Below the pieces are notes generated by a model. That model was not told the origin of the DNA. It worked only from the letters and a program-made list of their open reading frames with translations, and ran no database searches. Below are positions 52,096 to 60,725 of a stretch of DNA of 64,000 nt, piece by piece. Made by a program: the position numbers and the translations under genes. This DNA is from Chitinophagaceae bacterium DXS (GTDB lineage Bacteria > Bacteroidota > Bacteroidia > Chitinophagales > Chitinophagaceae), in assembly GCA_030345135.1 (NCBI GenBank), contig CP128386.1:1200621-1264620 (forward strand). Direction: 5' to 3'. Positions within the stretch are counted from its first letter, which is position 1; the number at the start of each line of letters is the position of its first letter.

Positions 52096-53274
52096 CTTGA
52101 GCCAATTACTTCCAAACACAATATAATACGCCCAGGTATCCGGTCCTTTAGCCAGATCAATGCCCATGCGTAAATTGAATTTGCGGGCTATAAGATAGCG
52201 AAAACCGGTGCCATAGGAGAGAACCCATTTGGCGCTTCCAAAATCACTCCACTCATCAAATGCTTTACCCGCACCGGAATATAGCATGATGCTCCATCGC
52301 CGGTAAAAATCCCAGCGAAATTCAAGTTCAGATAAAATATCCGCTTTGCCCTGGTATCGGTTTGCTGCAACGCCACGCATATCGATGTAGGGAAGCAGAT
52401 AGAAAGGCACATCACCAAAGGTTTGCTGGCCATCTATGCGTAAACCGCCAATGAGTTTCTTCGTTAAAGGTCTGTACATGTAAGTGTAATAGTTCATCCG
52501 CCAATAGTTATAATCACTGCCAAAAAAATTGTCAGATCTTATACCATCAATGTGCAGTTTCATTCCTCTGTCGGGCGTAAAAACATTGTCCCGGTTATCC
52601 AACTCAACAATCGCTCCCAGCTGGCTCACAATGCTGTTATATTCGATCGGCTTTACAAAAACAGGAGTGTCACCGCCGCCTTTGTACTTAACATCGGTAC
52701 TTACAAAGAAATATTTGAGACCGGCATACCAATGCGAATAACCAATTCTTCTAATCGCCTGCAGGGTAGCGGTGTAGGCATTTATGTTGAACTCAAACTC
52801 CTTCTCACCTTTGTCAGGGATCGTCCGGTAATAGTTCATGTTAATGCTTCCCAGGCCTCCGCCGGCAATATATTTTATCCTGCTTTTTACAAAAGTCCCC
52901 GAGCGGAAAAGTCCGGTAAACCAGCTTCCATTAACAGTATACATGCCCGCGCCGCCAGTAATATCCGGAGCTATTGGGGTGATTTTCTGTTCTCCCTTTA
53001 TTGAGTCTATGTATGGCGGCCTCTTTTTTATAAACACAGGAATAAGTGCTCCGCCAAAGCCGCCCAGCGCCGGCTCAGTAATAATATATGGAACCGGAAC
53101 AAAACCATTTGCATCAATAATGTAATCACTCAGGTCAAAGGCTCCATCCGTTGAGTCACGCAATGAGATATGTGGCTTTTTATTTTCCTGCGCAAAGCAG
53201 GCAGCTGCAAAGAATAGCGCACACAGTAGCAGTAATTTTTTTATATGCCTTTTTCTGTTCATCATAATAATCAT
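52093..53274 (-). CDS. BamA/TamA-type outer membrane barrel protein
   Basis: 393 residues. The signal peptide ends ACFAQ; the true start may be MMNRKR (53265 or 53262). There is no POTRA repeat; the C-terminal half is a surface-antigen (Omp85-type) barrel with VVELDNRDNVFTPDRGMKLHIDG, RADILSELEFRWDF-like strands and a C-terminal strand ending IVFGSNWLK. It resembles POTRA-less Omp85 proteins. It is the last gene of a minus-strand envelope group (53281, 54131 upstream), 6 bp after the next gene. Confidence 0.88.
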   Translation of the reverse strand: MIIMMNRKRHIKKLLLLCALFFAAACFAQENKKPHISLRDSTDGAFDLSDYIIDANGFVPVPYIITEPALGGFGGALIPVFIKKRPPYIDSIKGEQKITPIAPDITGGAGMYTVNGSWFTGLFRSGTFVKSRIKYIAGGGLGSINMNYYRTIPDKGEKEFEFNINAYTATLQAIRRIGYSHWYAGLKYFFVSTDVKYKGGGDTPVFVKPIEYNSIVSQLGAIVELDNRDNVFTPDRGMKLHIDGIRSDNFFGSDYNYWRMNYYTYMYRPLTKKLIGGLRIDGQQTFGDVPFYLLPYIDMRGVAANRYQGKADILSELEFRWDFYRRWSIMLYSGAGKAFDEWSDFGSAKWVLSYGTGFRYLIARKFNLRMGIDLAKGPDTWAYYIVFGSNWLK

Positions 53275-53280
53275 TGCAGC

Positions 53281-54048
53281 TCAGTTTACAGGTGAAGCTG
53301 CTGCATGTTCAGCTTTCATTTTTTCGGCCTTACCAGCTCCTATCGGAATAAATACGTTGAACAACCAGCCGGATGAAAGTTGGTTGCCCGCCTGTAATTT
53401 GGATATGTCAGTCAACCCGGTAAAGTACCTTAAGCCAAAAGCAAGGCTTGTATTTTTCTTCAGCTTATATACCAGTCCTCCGGCCACGCCCACTTCAAAC
53501 CGTGTGTATTCATCTTTTATTTGATTGGTATAAGTCAGTTCGTTGTCATCAGCTTCTTTTTTGAAAATATCTTTCACATTAGTGATAAGATCTATTTGTG
53601 GTCCGGCTTCAACATACAATAATCCGGCAATCCGGTATCTTACAAGCAGAGGTACACTGATCGCTTTGATGCTTCTTTTTATTGATGCTCCATTCATTAA
53701 GGTATCAAGACCAATATTGCCTGTGCTGTAGAAGTCAATGCCTTTTGCACCCATCGCTGATTTAGGTATCGCTTCGGGATGCAGCACCAGCCTGTCGCTT
53801 ATATTTACGTTGAAGTACAGGCCAAGATTTAATCCCGGCTTTAGCTTGCTGTTGATATTGCTGATCTGTGTTAGAGTAGGCCCGGTCATTAATCCAAACT
53901 CCAGCTTGCCCGTATTCAGCTTATTGCCGAATACAAGTGCTATTAATACCTGCGAGGAAGCTGTTTGTGCATTGCAACAAAAAAGCATACAAAGCAGGCC
54001 GGTAATTATGGATCTGATTTTATTTGTATGAATGATCTTTTTATGCAC
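53281..54048 (-). CDS. outer membrane beta-barrel protein (PorT-like)
   Basis: 255 residues. A hydrophobic signal (ITGLLCMLFCCNAQTASSQ) leads a small barrel, with FGLMTGPTLTQISNINSK and LYVEAGPQIDLITN as typical OmpW/PorT-like strands. Its stop codon is 6 bp from the start of the BamA-like gene, so the two are co-transcribed. Function is unknown; the pairing suggests a joint outer-membrane role. Confidence 0.8.
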   Translation of the reverse strand: MHKKIIHTNKIRSIITGLLCMLFCCNAQTASSQVLIALVFGNKLNTGKLEFGLMTGPTLTQISNINSKLKPGLNLGLYFNVNISDRLVLHPEAIPKSAMGAKGIDFYSTGNIGLDTLMNGASIKRSIKAISVPLLVRYRIAGLLYVEAGPQIDLITNVKDIFKKEADDNELTYTNQIKDEYTRFEVGVAGGLVYKLKKNTSLAFGLRYFTGLTDISKLQAGNQLSSGWLFNVFIPIGAGKAEKMKAEHAAASPVN

Positions 54049-54130
54049 GGATCATGATTTATGTAAGTAGAGTTTATTTTCTAACTGGATGCTAGTTCTA
54101 ATCGTTGTACAACATGCATCATAACTAACG

Positions 54131-54946
54131 TTATTCAGGGAAAACAAAAGTCAAAACAGCTCTGAAGCCAAATTTTGCTTTGCTTTCGGGAGGGCCTGCC
54201 ACAGGTATTCTGGGTCCCACTGCCAGCTGTATCGTTTGTGTTCCCAGTTTAGTAACCCCTGAAACTATAGGGTTGATGAATGCTGTGGCATTGCCTGCCT
54301 GCCAGTTAGAGGTTATTTCAGCGTTCAAACCAAGCCCGGCACCACTTTTCCAGTTGTGCGTAAAGAATGGCTGAATAAACATCTGGTTCACATCAGTTCT
54401 GTCTTTGTCACCTGCGAATGACCATATCTGGTTCATCAAAACACCAAATGTTAATCCCTTCGCTTGTTTTAACACAAGTGCAGTAGGGCCAATACCCCAT
54501 TTTTTTGTTGTCAAGAAATCATTGGTTCCTATGGGTACAAGAAATGCCGGTCCCACGCCCCATATCAATCCGTTTTTGGTAGTCGATGGAGCAAAGAATG
54601 CACTAAGCGTTGCATCGCTTAAGCCGAACTGGTGGGTTTTATCTCCGGTTACATCCCGTTGATCAATTACCGGTACAATATACCGGGTAATCAGGTTAAG
54701 CCTTTTATTTAGCTGAATAGGTATAACAGGTTGTACGTTTAATGTGTTTTTTGATCCGTTGAACTCGCCAATACCATAGTCCGTGTTGTTTTGTAGCGGA
54801 ACGCTAATCAGGCTTGCCACAGGATTGGCCAGTTTGTTTGCCAGTTCTTGCGCACTTTGTGCCTGGGCTGCCGGTTGTTTCTGTTGCCCTTCAACTTTCA
54901 ATAATGCTATTGCGAGCATAAAGGCTAACAAGGTGTGTTTCTTCAT
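54131..54946 (-). CDS. exported barrel-type protein resembling 'neuromedin U' / transporter proteins
   Basis: 271 residues from MKKHTLLAFML (54946), which has a signal peptide ending KVEGQ; the longer frame upstream is rejected. Blocks ELANKLANPVASLISVPLQNN-type opening, WGVGPAFLVPIG, WGIGPTALVLKQ and the FINPIVSG end match a group of bacterial proteins misnamed neuromedin U, predicted as outer-membrane channels. It lies in the envelope group, 83 bp before the PorT-like gene. Confidence 0.75.
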   Translation of the reverse strand: MKKHTLLAFMLAIALLKVEGQQKQPAAQAQSAQELANKLANPVASLISVPLQNNTDYGIGEFNGSKNTLNVQPVIPIQLNKRLNLITRYIVPVIDQRDVTGDKTHQFGLSDATLSAFFAPSTTKNGLIWGVGPAFLVPIGTNDFLTTKKWGIGPTALVLKQAKGLTFGVLMNQIWSFAGDKDRTDVNQMFIQPFFTHNWKSGAGLGLNAEITSNWQAGNATAFINPIVSGVTKLGTQTIQLAVGPRIPVAGPPESKAKFGFRAVLTFVFPE

Positions 54947-55077
54947 ATCGGTTCTTTGGCTCGTATAACAGATCGTCTTGCTCTGTTCGCCGCAATTGGA
55001 AATGCAGGGAATAAAAAAAGGGCCGGCTAAAGGGGAGTTGCGTTGTATTGCTCTAACCAGCCCACTCTTGTTTGGCA

Positions 55078-55626
55078 CTACTTAACCTTAGTAACAGTTC
55101 CGTCTGGTGTCAGGTAAACTTTCTTCTTTTCGTCGCCTTTGGTAGCAACTATTTCGTAATAAGATTTTGATTTGTCGTAGTTAACCTGGTGGAAGTATGT
55201 TTTTGACTGAAGTTTCCAGCCTTTATAGTCTTCTCCTGCCATTTTTTTCAATGTGGCTTTAACTGCGTCTGGTAGTGCAGCATCTGTTTCCTGCATTTTT
55301 GACATAATTAAAGTGCCATCTGCCTTATAGAGTCCGTAATACTTCATGTTGTCTCTCTTGAAGCTTATGGTGTATCTGTCTATGCTGGAACCTGGATCCA
55401 GGTTGTCTTCTTCTGTAACGGTCCAGCCTCTTTTAACAACATTTGAGTCAACTTGAAAATATTCTACTGCTTTGGCATCCGGAAAGCGTTTATGTAGTGA
55501 GTCTACTACAGCTTTAGGGGCAAGTTCTTCGGTTACTTTTTTTGTTCCCGTAATAACTATGTCGTTTTGAGCAAAGGCTATTGCAGAACTGATCATAGTG
55601 GCGGAAAGTAATAGCAACTTTTTCAT
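55078..55626 (-). CDS. periplasmic PepSY-like protein
   Basis: 182 residues; signal peptide ends AIAFAQ. Two similar halves with the pattern AVVDSLHKRFPDAKAVEY (about 38-55) and AVKATLKKMAGEDYKGWKL (about 121-139), as in the PepSY-like BLIP-fold proteins of Bacteroidota. Such proteins may inhibit peptidases or bind envelope ligands. It is 131 bp upstream of the barrel gene 54131-54946 on the same strand. Confidence 0.75.
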   Translation of the reverse strand: MKKLLLLSATMISSAIAFAQNDIVITGTKKVTEELAPKAVVDSLHKRFPDAKAVEYFQVDSNVVKRGWTVTEEDNLDPGSSIDRYTISFKRDNMKYYGLYKADGTLIMSKMQETDAALPDAVKATLKKMAGEDYKGWKLQSKTYFHQVNYDKSKSYYEIVATKGDEKKKVYLTPDGTVTKVK

Positions 55627-55692
55627 TGTGTTTTTTTTATGAAGTGATTGAATGGTGTGAGTAATTTTGTTTTATTTGAAAAGCGAAATAAT

Positions 55693-55772
55693 GTCAGATG
55701 TACGGTGTACGATGTACGATGCGGTTAAGCGTTTTTTTACATCGTACACCGCACATCTTACATCGTACATCA
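55693..55772. repeat. inverted pair of GTACGAT heptad arrays forming a hairpin at HAD-gene end
   Basis: GATGTAC, GGTGTAC, GATGTAC, GATGCGG (55696-55723) face CATCGTA, CACCGCA, CATCTTA, CATCGTA, CATC (55740-55771), the same family in the opposite sense. The arms can pair around a T-rich loop. The outer end includes the TGA stop (55770-55772) of the HAD gene. Confidence 0.8.
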
Positions 55773-56729
55773 AAAAATGGTTTTCCAGTCGTCTTTCATA
55801 CTTATAACCGTCCAGTTGTATTTTTTTGCCCAGTCCAATGATTTGTTGTCCTTTTCCTGGTAATAGGTTTCCCTGTCTTTGTCATCGTGGTTCACAATAA
55901 GCTGCAGCGAGGAGTATTGGTTTCCTTGCGAAAAGCGCAGCATATAGATATCTCCGGCTCCTCCTTCATTGCCACAAGCAAGTATGGGACGCTTGCCTAT
56001 GTGATACTGAATGTTCACCGGCTTCTCCTGTTTGTCGTTAAAAGAAAGCATAGAAGGCATACGTACAAGATCGTTAATGCCTGCGCTGTCTTTATAAACA
56101 TATTTGAATTTGGTGCCAATAACCTGCTCGGGAGGAATGCCATAATACAGTTGCGTTACAGGACGCATAAAGTCTATATCGCCGCCGCTGCAAATAAATG
56201 TCTTGAAGCCGTTTGCACGCAGGTATTGTAATAACTCCACCTGTGGCTTATAAACAAGTTCTGCAATGGCTTTTCCCGAAGGAGATTTTGCTGTGGCAAA
56301 AAACGCTGCTGCACTTTTGTCGAACTCACCTGCGGTCATACCGGTATGTGTAGCAACAACCAGTTTTATCAGGTCCTGTTCACTCAGTGTTTTCAGGTAT
56401 GCCATGTCGTTTGCGGCGATGGCCTTATACGGCTGCTTTTCTTTTAATGCGGGCTTTTTATCGATCATTTTTTTTGCCAGATAAAAGGCAAATAATCCCT
56501 GTATCAATGGCTTTTCGCACCATAACGTACCATCATTGTCGAAGGTGGCAACGCGGTCTTCTGCCGGAACAAATTTTGGTGAACCTTCAGTAGTTACATT
56601 CTTTACGAAGTCTATAATTGACTGTTTGGTTTTACCATCATTCCATGAAGGCAGCGGGTCCTGCGCATGCAAGCCACGTCCGAATGCAGATGCTACAATT
56701 GTAAGTGCAATAATTAGAACGTATCTCAT
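55770..56729 (-). CDS. secreted HAD-family phosphatase
   Basis: 319 residues; signal peptide ends GRGLHAQ. HAD motif I is DNDGTLW (65-71; the Asp nucleophile and the acid/base Asp two later). Motif II is CSGGD (near 181) and the C-terminal acidic motif is within ACGNEGGAGD (near 251). This is a recognised group of exported haloacid-dehalogenase-like hydrolases next to envelope genes. It likely removes phosphate from an extracellular substrate. Its stop is followed directly by a heptad hairpin. Confidence 0.85.
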   Translation of the reverse strand: MRYVLIIALTIVASAFGRGLHAQDPLPSWNDGKTKQSIIDFVKNVTTEGSPKFVPAEDRVATFDNDGTLWCEKPLIQGLFAFYLAKKMIDKKPALKEKQPYKAIAANDMAYLKTLSEQDLIKLVVATHTGMTAGEFDKSAAAFFATAKSPSGKAIAELVYKPQVELLQYLRANGFKTFICSGGDIDFMRPVTQLYYGIPPEQVIGTKFKYVYKDSAGINDLVRMPSMLSFNDKQEKPVNIQYHIGKRPILACGNEGGAGDIYMLRFSQGNQYSSLQLIVNHDDKDRETYYQEKDNKSLDWAKKYNWTVISMKDDWKTIF

Positions 56730-56885
56730 AATGTCATGTTTAATACTTGCGCATCAAAACTTAAAGCATGATACACATGAGCCTGCCGAAGGTTGCTTTG
56801 TTATGCCGCTAATGACTAACTTGTAACCCTGGTTGCAGCAGCGGTTGTTGAAGCTTGTCATCTTTTTTGCAGTGCCGGTCTGCTG

Positions 56886-57197
56886 TTATTTATTATGTGA
56901 CGTGCCCATTTTTTTCAATTGTTCATTTTTTAATTCGATCTCCAATGCTTGTTCGGCAATAATTCTCTTTAACCGTACATTTTCTTCAGCTAATTGTCTT
57001 AGCTCGGAACGTGCACGGTTTGGAGAATAAGATGATGATGAACTATTTGAATTAGGCACGAATTTCTTTTTCCATTTCGCAAACACACTGTAAGAAAGAT
57101 TATGCTCACGCAATACAGCAATTACGCCCTGCTGGCTGACCTGCTGTATTATGTCCAGCTTTTGTTGATCAGTAAATTTTCTTCTTTGCGTTGCCAT
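56886..57197 (-). CDS. orphan IS3-type transposase OrfA (helix-turn-helix)
   Basis: 103 residues from MATQRRKFTD (57197). The helix-turn-helix (LDIIQQVSQQGVIAVLREHN; about 13-45) and the leucine-zipper-like tail (about 70-98; LAEENVRLKRIIAEQALEI) match OrfA of IS3-family elements. There is no OrfB downstream, no -1 slippery site and no terminal inverted repeats visible, so it is either a remnant or a domesticated DNA-binding protein. The frame is intact. Confidence 0.8.
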   Translation of the reverse strand: MATQRRKFTDQQKLDIIQQVSQQGVIAVLREHNLSYSVFAKWKKKFVPNSNSSSSSYSPNRARSELRQLAEENVRLKRIIAEQALEIELKNEQLKKMGTSHNK

Positions 57198-57275
57198 AAT
57201 GGTGTTTGAATAGTGTTGCATTATTCATTCTGAACGGGCATGAGGAGCTGTATGCTCCTGAAATTATGTTAACGC

Positions 57276-57854
57276 TTATTTTGCCGGCTTCATGGCAACA
57301 CCTGCATTGGGAAAGCTTTCCATTATTTTGCCCATTGCTTCGCCTATAGCTGCGTCAGGATCTTTTGATGGCTTATCAATTTCTTTGTTGCCAATGCCCT
57401 GCCAAACCAGCTTTTTGGTATTTGCATCTATTACGTCTACTATTATTGAGCCGTCTTTATAATGCTGTACATCATAAGTTGTGGTAGAAGATGCTCCAAA
57501 ACCACCACCATATGCATATGGTCTGTAGTATCCGCCATAGCCATAATAGTTGGTGTTTGCGCTAACAGATTTCATGTCTTTCAGAATAGCTGTGGTATTA
57601 ACCCATACATCAGGAGTAGAGCTTTCTGTGTAGCCTTTTTGGGTCATTTGCGCTTTAACGGCATTGATAATGCGATCCTGGTTTAAGGAACTGATCGAGC
57701 TCTTGATGGTATCATTATGGTAGATGGCGAAAGTCTTGTAGTTTTGAAAGCTTACATTTTTATCATAGTCCGAAGTAACTTTCAAACTTGGTGCACATGA
57801 TACCAAACTGATTACTACGAAAAGCAGCATTGCTGCATAGATAGATGTTTTCAT
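57276..57854 (-). CDS. DUF4136 lipoprotein
   Basis: 192 residues from MKTSIYAAMLL (57854), with lipobox VSLVSC (Cys near 20). DUF4136 follows: DYDKNVSFQNYKTFAIY, KAQMTQKGYTES, YDVQHYKDGSIIVDVIDANTKKLVWQG. A Gly/Tyr-rich insert (YYGYGGYYRPYAYGG) sits near 102-117. DUF4136 proteins are outer-membrane-anchored or periplasmic lipoproteins of unknown function. Two more exported genes follow upstream on the same strand. Confidence 0.88.
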   Translation of the reverse strand: MKTSIYAAMLLFVVISLVSCAPSLKVTSDYDKNVSFQNYKTFAIYHNDTIKSSISSLNQDRIINAVKAQMTQKGYTESSTPDVWVNTTAILKDMKSVSANTNYYGYGGYYRPYAYGGGFGASSTTTYDVQHYKDGSIIVDVIDANTKKLVWQGIGNKEIDKPSKDPDAAIGEAMGKIMESFPNAGVAMKPAK

Positions 57855-57951
57855 ACGTGATGTTATTTTGGTGATGTTTAAAACGTTATAAAAATGGTTT
57901 CTCACAGTCAAATCAGATCGTTCTCCAATTGTAGTTCTCAATAAAAGAAGT

Positions 57952-58560
57952 TTAGAATATTCCGGCTATGCCGATGTTTACACAGAATTGTTTAAGGCCA
58001 TTAATATCGAATTCGTCGTTTTTATTGGTTGCTATATTATAGCTTACACCAACAAGGCCTGCAACACCTCTTCCAAACTGCAACAATGCGCCAACTTCAG
58101 GCCGTGCAACAAAGCCCCAGTTGTTACTTGTTAAGCCGTAAATGTTGAAGTAGGCATTTTGTTCCGCATATTGACCGCCAAGACCAATGCCAACATAAGG
58201 TTTAAATATTTTGTTGTCTGTTTGAAAATAATAGTGCCCTGTAAGTGTTATTGGCAGCGTATAAACCTCCCGTATCATATCAGTGGTTACTGCCCCGCGA
58301 TGCCCATCGTCGTAAGTTTTAGTGCCAACGTACTGCTCAAAGGAATTCCAGCTGATTGCAGCGCCGATGGAAAATTGTTTATTGACCATTCTTCTGTACT
58401 CAACTCTTCCTCCGGCCCAACTTGTTTTGTCGAGGTAGTTGCTGTTTGTTGGAAATGCTACCTCCCATGAGATCGCGGCTATGTTCGGATGCGTTTGTGC
58501 ATGGCTGGATGCAAAACTTACCATTCCCAGCACAAACAATAATAATTTTATCTGCTTCAT
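57952..58560 (-). CDS. outer membrane beta-barrel protein
   Basis: 202 residues; signal peptide ends SSHAQ. Opa/OmpW-like small barrel strands include VEYRRMVNKQFSIGAAISW and YVGIGLGGQYAEQNAYFN, with the C-terminal strand QFCVNIGIAGIF. Lies between the two DUF4136 genes, 24 bp from the upstream one; the three form one unit with 57276. Confidence 0.8.
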   Translation of the reverse strand: MKQIKLLLFVLGMVSFASSHAQTHPNIAAISWEVAFPTNSNYLDKTSWAGGRVEYRRMVNKQFSIGAAISWNSFEQYVGTKTYDDGHRGAVTTDMIREVYTLPITLTGHYYFQTDNKIFKPYVGIGLGGQYAEQNAYFNIYGLTSNNWGFVARPEVGALLQFGRGVAGLVGVSYNIATNKNDEFDINGLKQFCVNIGIAGIF

Positions 58561-58584
58561 ATCAATGAGTTTAAGTGTATGTGG

Positions 58585-59214
58585 TTAGTTTGCATTAATG
58601 TATGGTGATTGTTTAAATGACGTGTTGATGGCATCAACTCCTCTTTGAACGTTTGTGCCTACGTCAGAACCCACTGCTCCGCCCATATAGCCGTTCCATA
58701 ATACACGAAGCTGTTGTTTACTGTTGGCGTCTTTAAGGTCTACCATGTCTAAAATAACTGTGCCTGTAGTAACCACATAAGTTATTGACCATGGATAGTA
58801 GTAAGGGTAATACCATCCCCAATACCAGGGATCCCACCAGCCGGGATATCCCCACCACCAGCCAGGATAGCTCACGCCAACGTTAAGCGTTTTAACAACG
58901 CCAAGGTTAAAACCAATGTCAGGATGGTTGTTTTTTGCCACGAAGGAATATCCCCTGGCATTCATGTTGTCCTTTACTGCCTGTACAAGTTTCTTTGCAT
59001 TATCATCAAACAAAATGGTATCTTTTGACGAACTGGATAAGTAGGTTATAGTATCCGAAATGTAATAGGTTTTAAACGAATTAAAAGCAACAGATGTATC
59101 CGCATTTGTAATAACAACAAAGTTGGATGAAAGCTGGTCGTAATCAGGGGACTTTCTGCACGATGCCGTTAAAAGTCCTGCAGCAATAAGAAAAATTAAA
59201 AGGTTTCTCTTCAT
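58585..59214 (-). CDS. DUF4136 lipoprotein with aromatic-rich insert
   Basis: 209 residues. Lipobox LLTASC (Cys19). DUF4136 shows VAFNSFKTYYISDTI, NARGYSFVAKNNHPDIGFNL and GTVILDMVDLKDANSKQQLRVLWNG. Between them (about 120-143) a run of 27 positions is almost only Trp, Tyr, Gly and Pro (GWWWGYPGWWDPWYWGWYY). First gene of the minus-strand group 59214-57276. Confidence 0.88.
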   Translation of the reverse strand: MKRNLLIFLIAAGLLTASCRKSPDYDQLSSNFVVITNADTSVAFNSFKTYYISDTITYLSSSSKDTILFDDNAKKLVQAVKDNMNARGYSFVAKNNHPDIGFNLGVVKTLNVGVSYPGWWWGYPGWWDPWYWGWYYPYYYPWSITYVVTTGTVILDMVDLKDANSKQQLRVLWNGYMGGAVGSDVGTNVQRGVDAINTSFKQSPYINAN

Positions 59215-59695
59215 AACAAAGATTTAATGTGAACGAAAAATCCGACGCGTTTTTTTAAGCCGGGTTTGATGTTTTTTTATTTATGACATTGACAATGCCT
59301 GTATTAACCTGTTTTAGCAGCCGGTCTGTTTAAGATCATCAGCTAAGAGGTATCTCTGCTTCCTCACTATCTCTTCCATTGATCTTCTTACGCTATATCG
59401 GCCGGCTATTGGCTGCATCATTCCGAATTGATTTTGAGCATCCGGAATGACCTCAATTGCCAGAACGATTACATGCTTTGTTTAACCGGTACAGAATACA
59501 CCGTTACAGCTTTCGATAAGGGGGATTAGCCATGTGGTTGTGAAGAGGGGTAGAATAAATACACTATTTATCCTGGTCGCTATACTATCTCTTAGTATCT
59601 CTGAGAATTTTATAGCTATCTCTATTTAACAAAAGAGTTTTTCTTTTGTTTAATTAGGAAGGAATTTTTTATCGCCGCAACAATTTTTAATCTTT
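59215..59695. other. 481-bp divergent gap
   Basis: No gene seen between divergent exported-protein genes. It holds an inverted repeat TCATTCCG/CGGAATGA (59418-59425 with 59443-59450) and a 9-bp stem-loop AACAAAAGA/TCTTTTGTT (59628-59636 with 59642-59650) about 50 bp before the next start. No heptad array is present. Confidence 0.6.
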
Positions 59696-59698
59696 TTG

Positions 59699-60724
59699 AT
59701 GAATATAATAAGGTTGACCCTGATAGTCTTTTATCTTTTCTGTGTCTGTTCTATTTGCGGGCAGTCCAAAGATTCCCTGTATTTAAATAATGGACAGATA
59801 CTCGTGGGAGATATAAAAGGGATAGACCTGGGGGTACTGACGATTGATGATCTGGATCTGAAACTGGTTAAGATTAAATTGTATAAGATCAGGCGTTTGC
59901 AGTCAATGCATGTTTTCAGAATAGAGACCAATTCCCGGAAGGGTTATTATGGCAGGCTTATAAGCGATTCCGTCGCCGGCAAGGTTGTTATTATTTCAGC
60001 TGATGAACGGGAATCTGTTTGGTTAACAGATATTAATGAATTGATTCCGTTGGACAGAAGTGTTTTGGGAAGGCTGGATGGAAATCTTACTGTTGGTTTC
60101 AGCTATTCAAAATCAAGCGGTATAGGACAGGTTAACTTAAGTTCATCAGTGCTTTATTTGTCAAGAAGATTTGAGCATCAATTAACGGCAACGGGATTGT
60201 ATTCAATTGATTCGGCAGGATTGTCCCGCGATCGCGAAGATGTAGCATTGTTCAGTACATATAGTTTTACACCAACCTGGTTTGCCGCCGGTGCGGTTAA
60301 TTATCAGAGAAACCTCGAACTGTCAATTGCAAGAAGATTCCAGGAAATGATAGGCGGCGGCAATAAGATAATTCTAAAGAAAGAGCTTCAATTACTGCTC
60401 ATAACAGGCTTAACCTTTACGCAGGAAACGAGTACGGAAGGGGTTTCGCGGGGACTTTTGCTGGAATGGCCGGTTATGTTCCGGTTTAATTTTTTCAGGT
60501 TCCGTAATCCGAATATTCAGGTCAGTACTTCACAAACATTTTATACGGGAATAACGGAGGCTGGCCGCTTTAGGTTTGATGGATCTACAGGCTTCTCATG
60601 GGAGCTTGTTACAAACTTTTCGCTGTCCTTAAACTTTTATAACAACTATGACAGCAGACCGCCGGGCAACACCAAAAGCAACGCAGATTTTGGTACAGTG
60701 GTAGGTATTACGTATAAGTTTTGA
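59699..60724 (+). CDS. exported DUF481-like barrel protein
   Basis: 341 residues from the ATG at 59699; signal peptide ends VCSICGQ. The first 115 residues have the small beta domain of the YdiY group (LYLNNGQILVGDIKG). A DUF481-type outer-membrane barrel follows (LTVGFSYSKSSGIGQVNLSSS, VALFSTYSFTPTWFAAG) and ends TVVGITYKF. Convergent with the BamA-like gene, with only 1 bp between stops. Confidence 0.8.
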   Translation: MNIIRLTLIVFYLFCVCSICGQSKDSLYLNNGQILVGDIKGIDLGVLTIDDLDLKLVKIKLYKIRRLQSMHVFRIETNSRKGYYGRLISDSVAGKVVIISADERESVWLTDINELIPLDRSVLGRLDGNLTVGFSYSKSSGIGQVNLSSSVLYLSRRFEHQLTATGLYSIDSAGLSRDREDVALFSTYSFTPTWFAAGAVNYQRNLELSIARRFQEMIGGGNKIILKKELQLLLITGLTFTQETSTEGVSRGLLLEWPVMFRFNFFRFRNPNIQVSTSQTFYTGITEAGRFRFDGSTGFSWELVTNFSLSLNFYNNYDSRPPGNTKSNADFGTVVGITYKF

Positions 60725-60725
60725 G

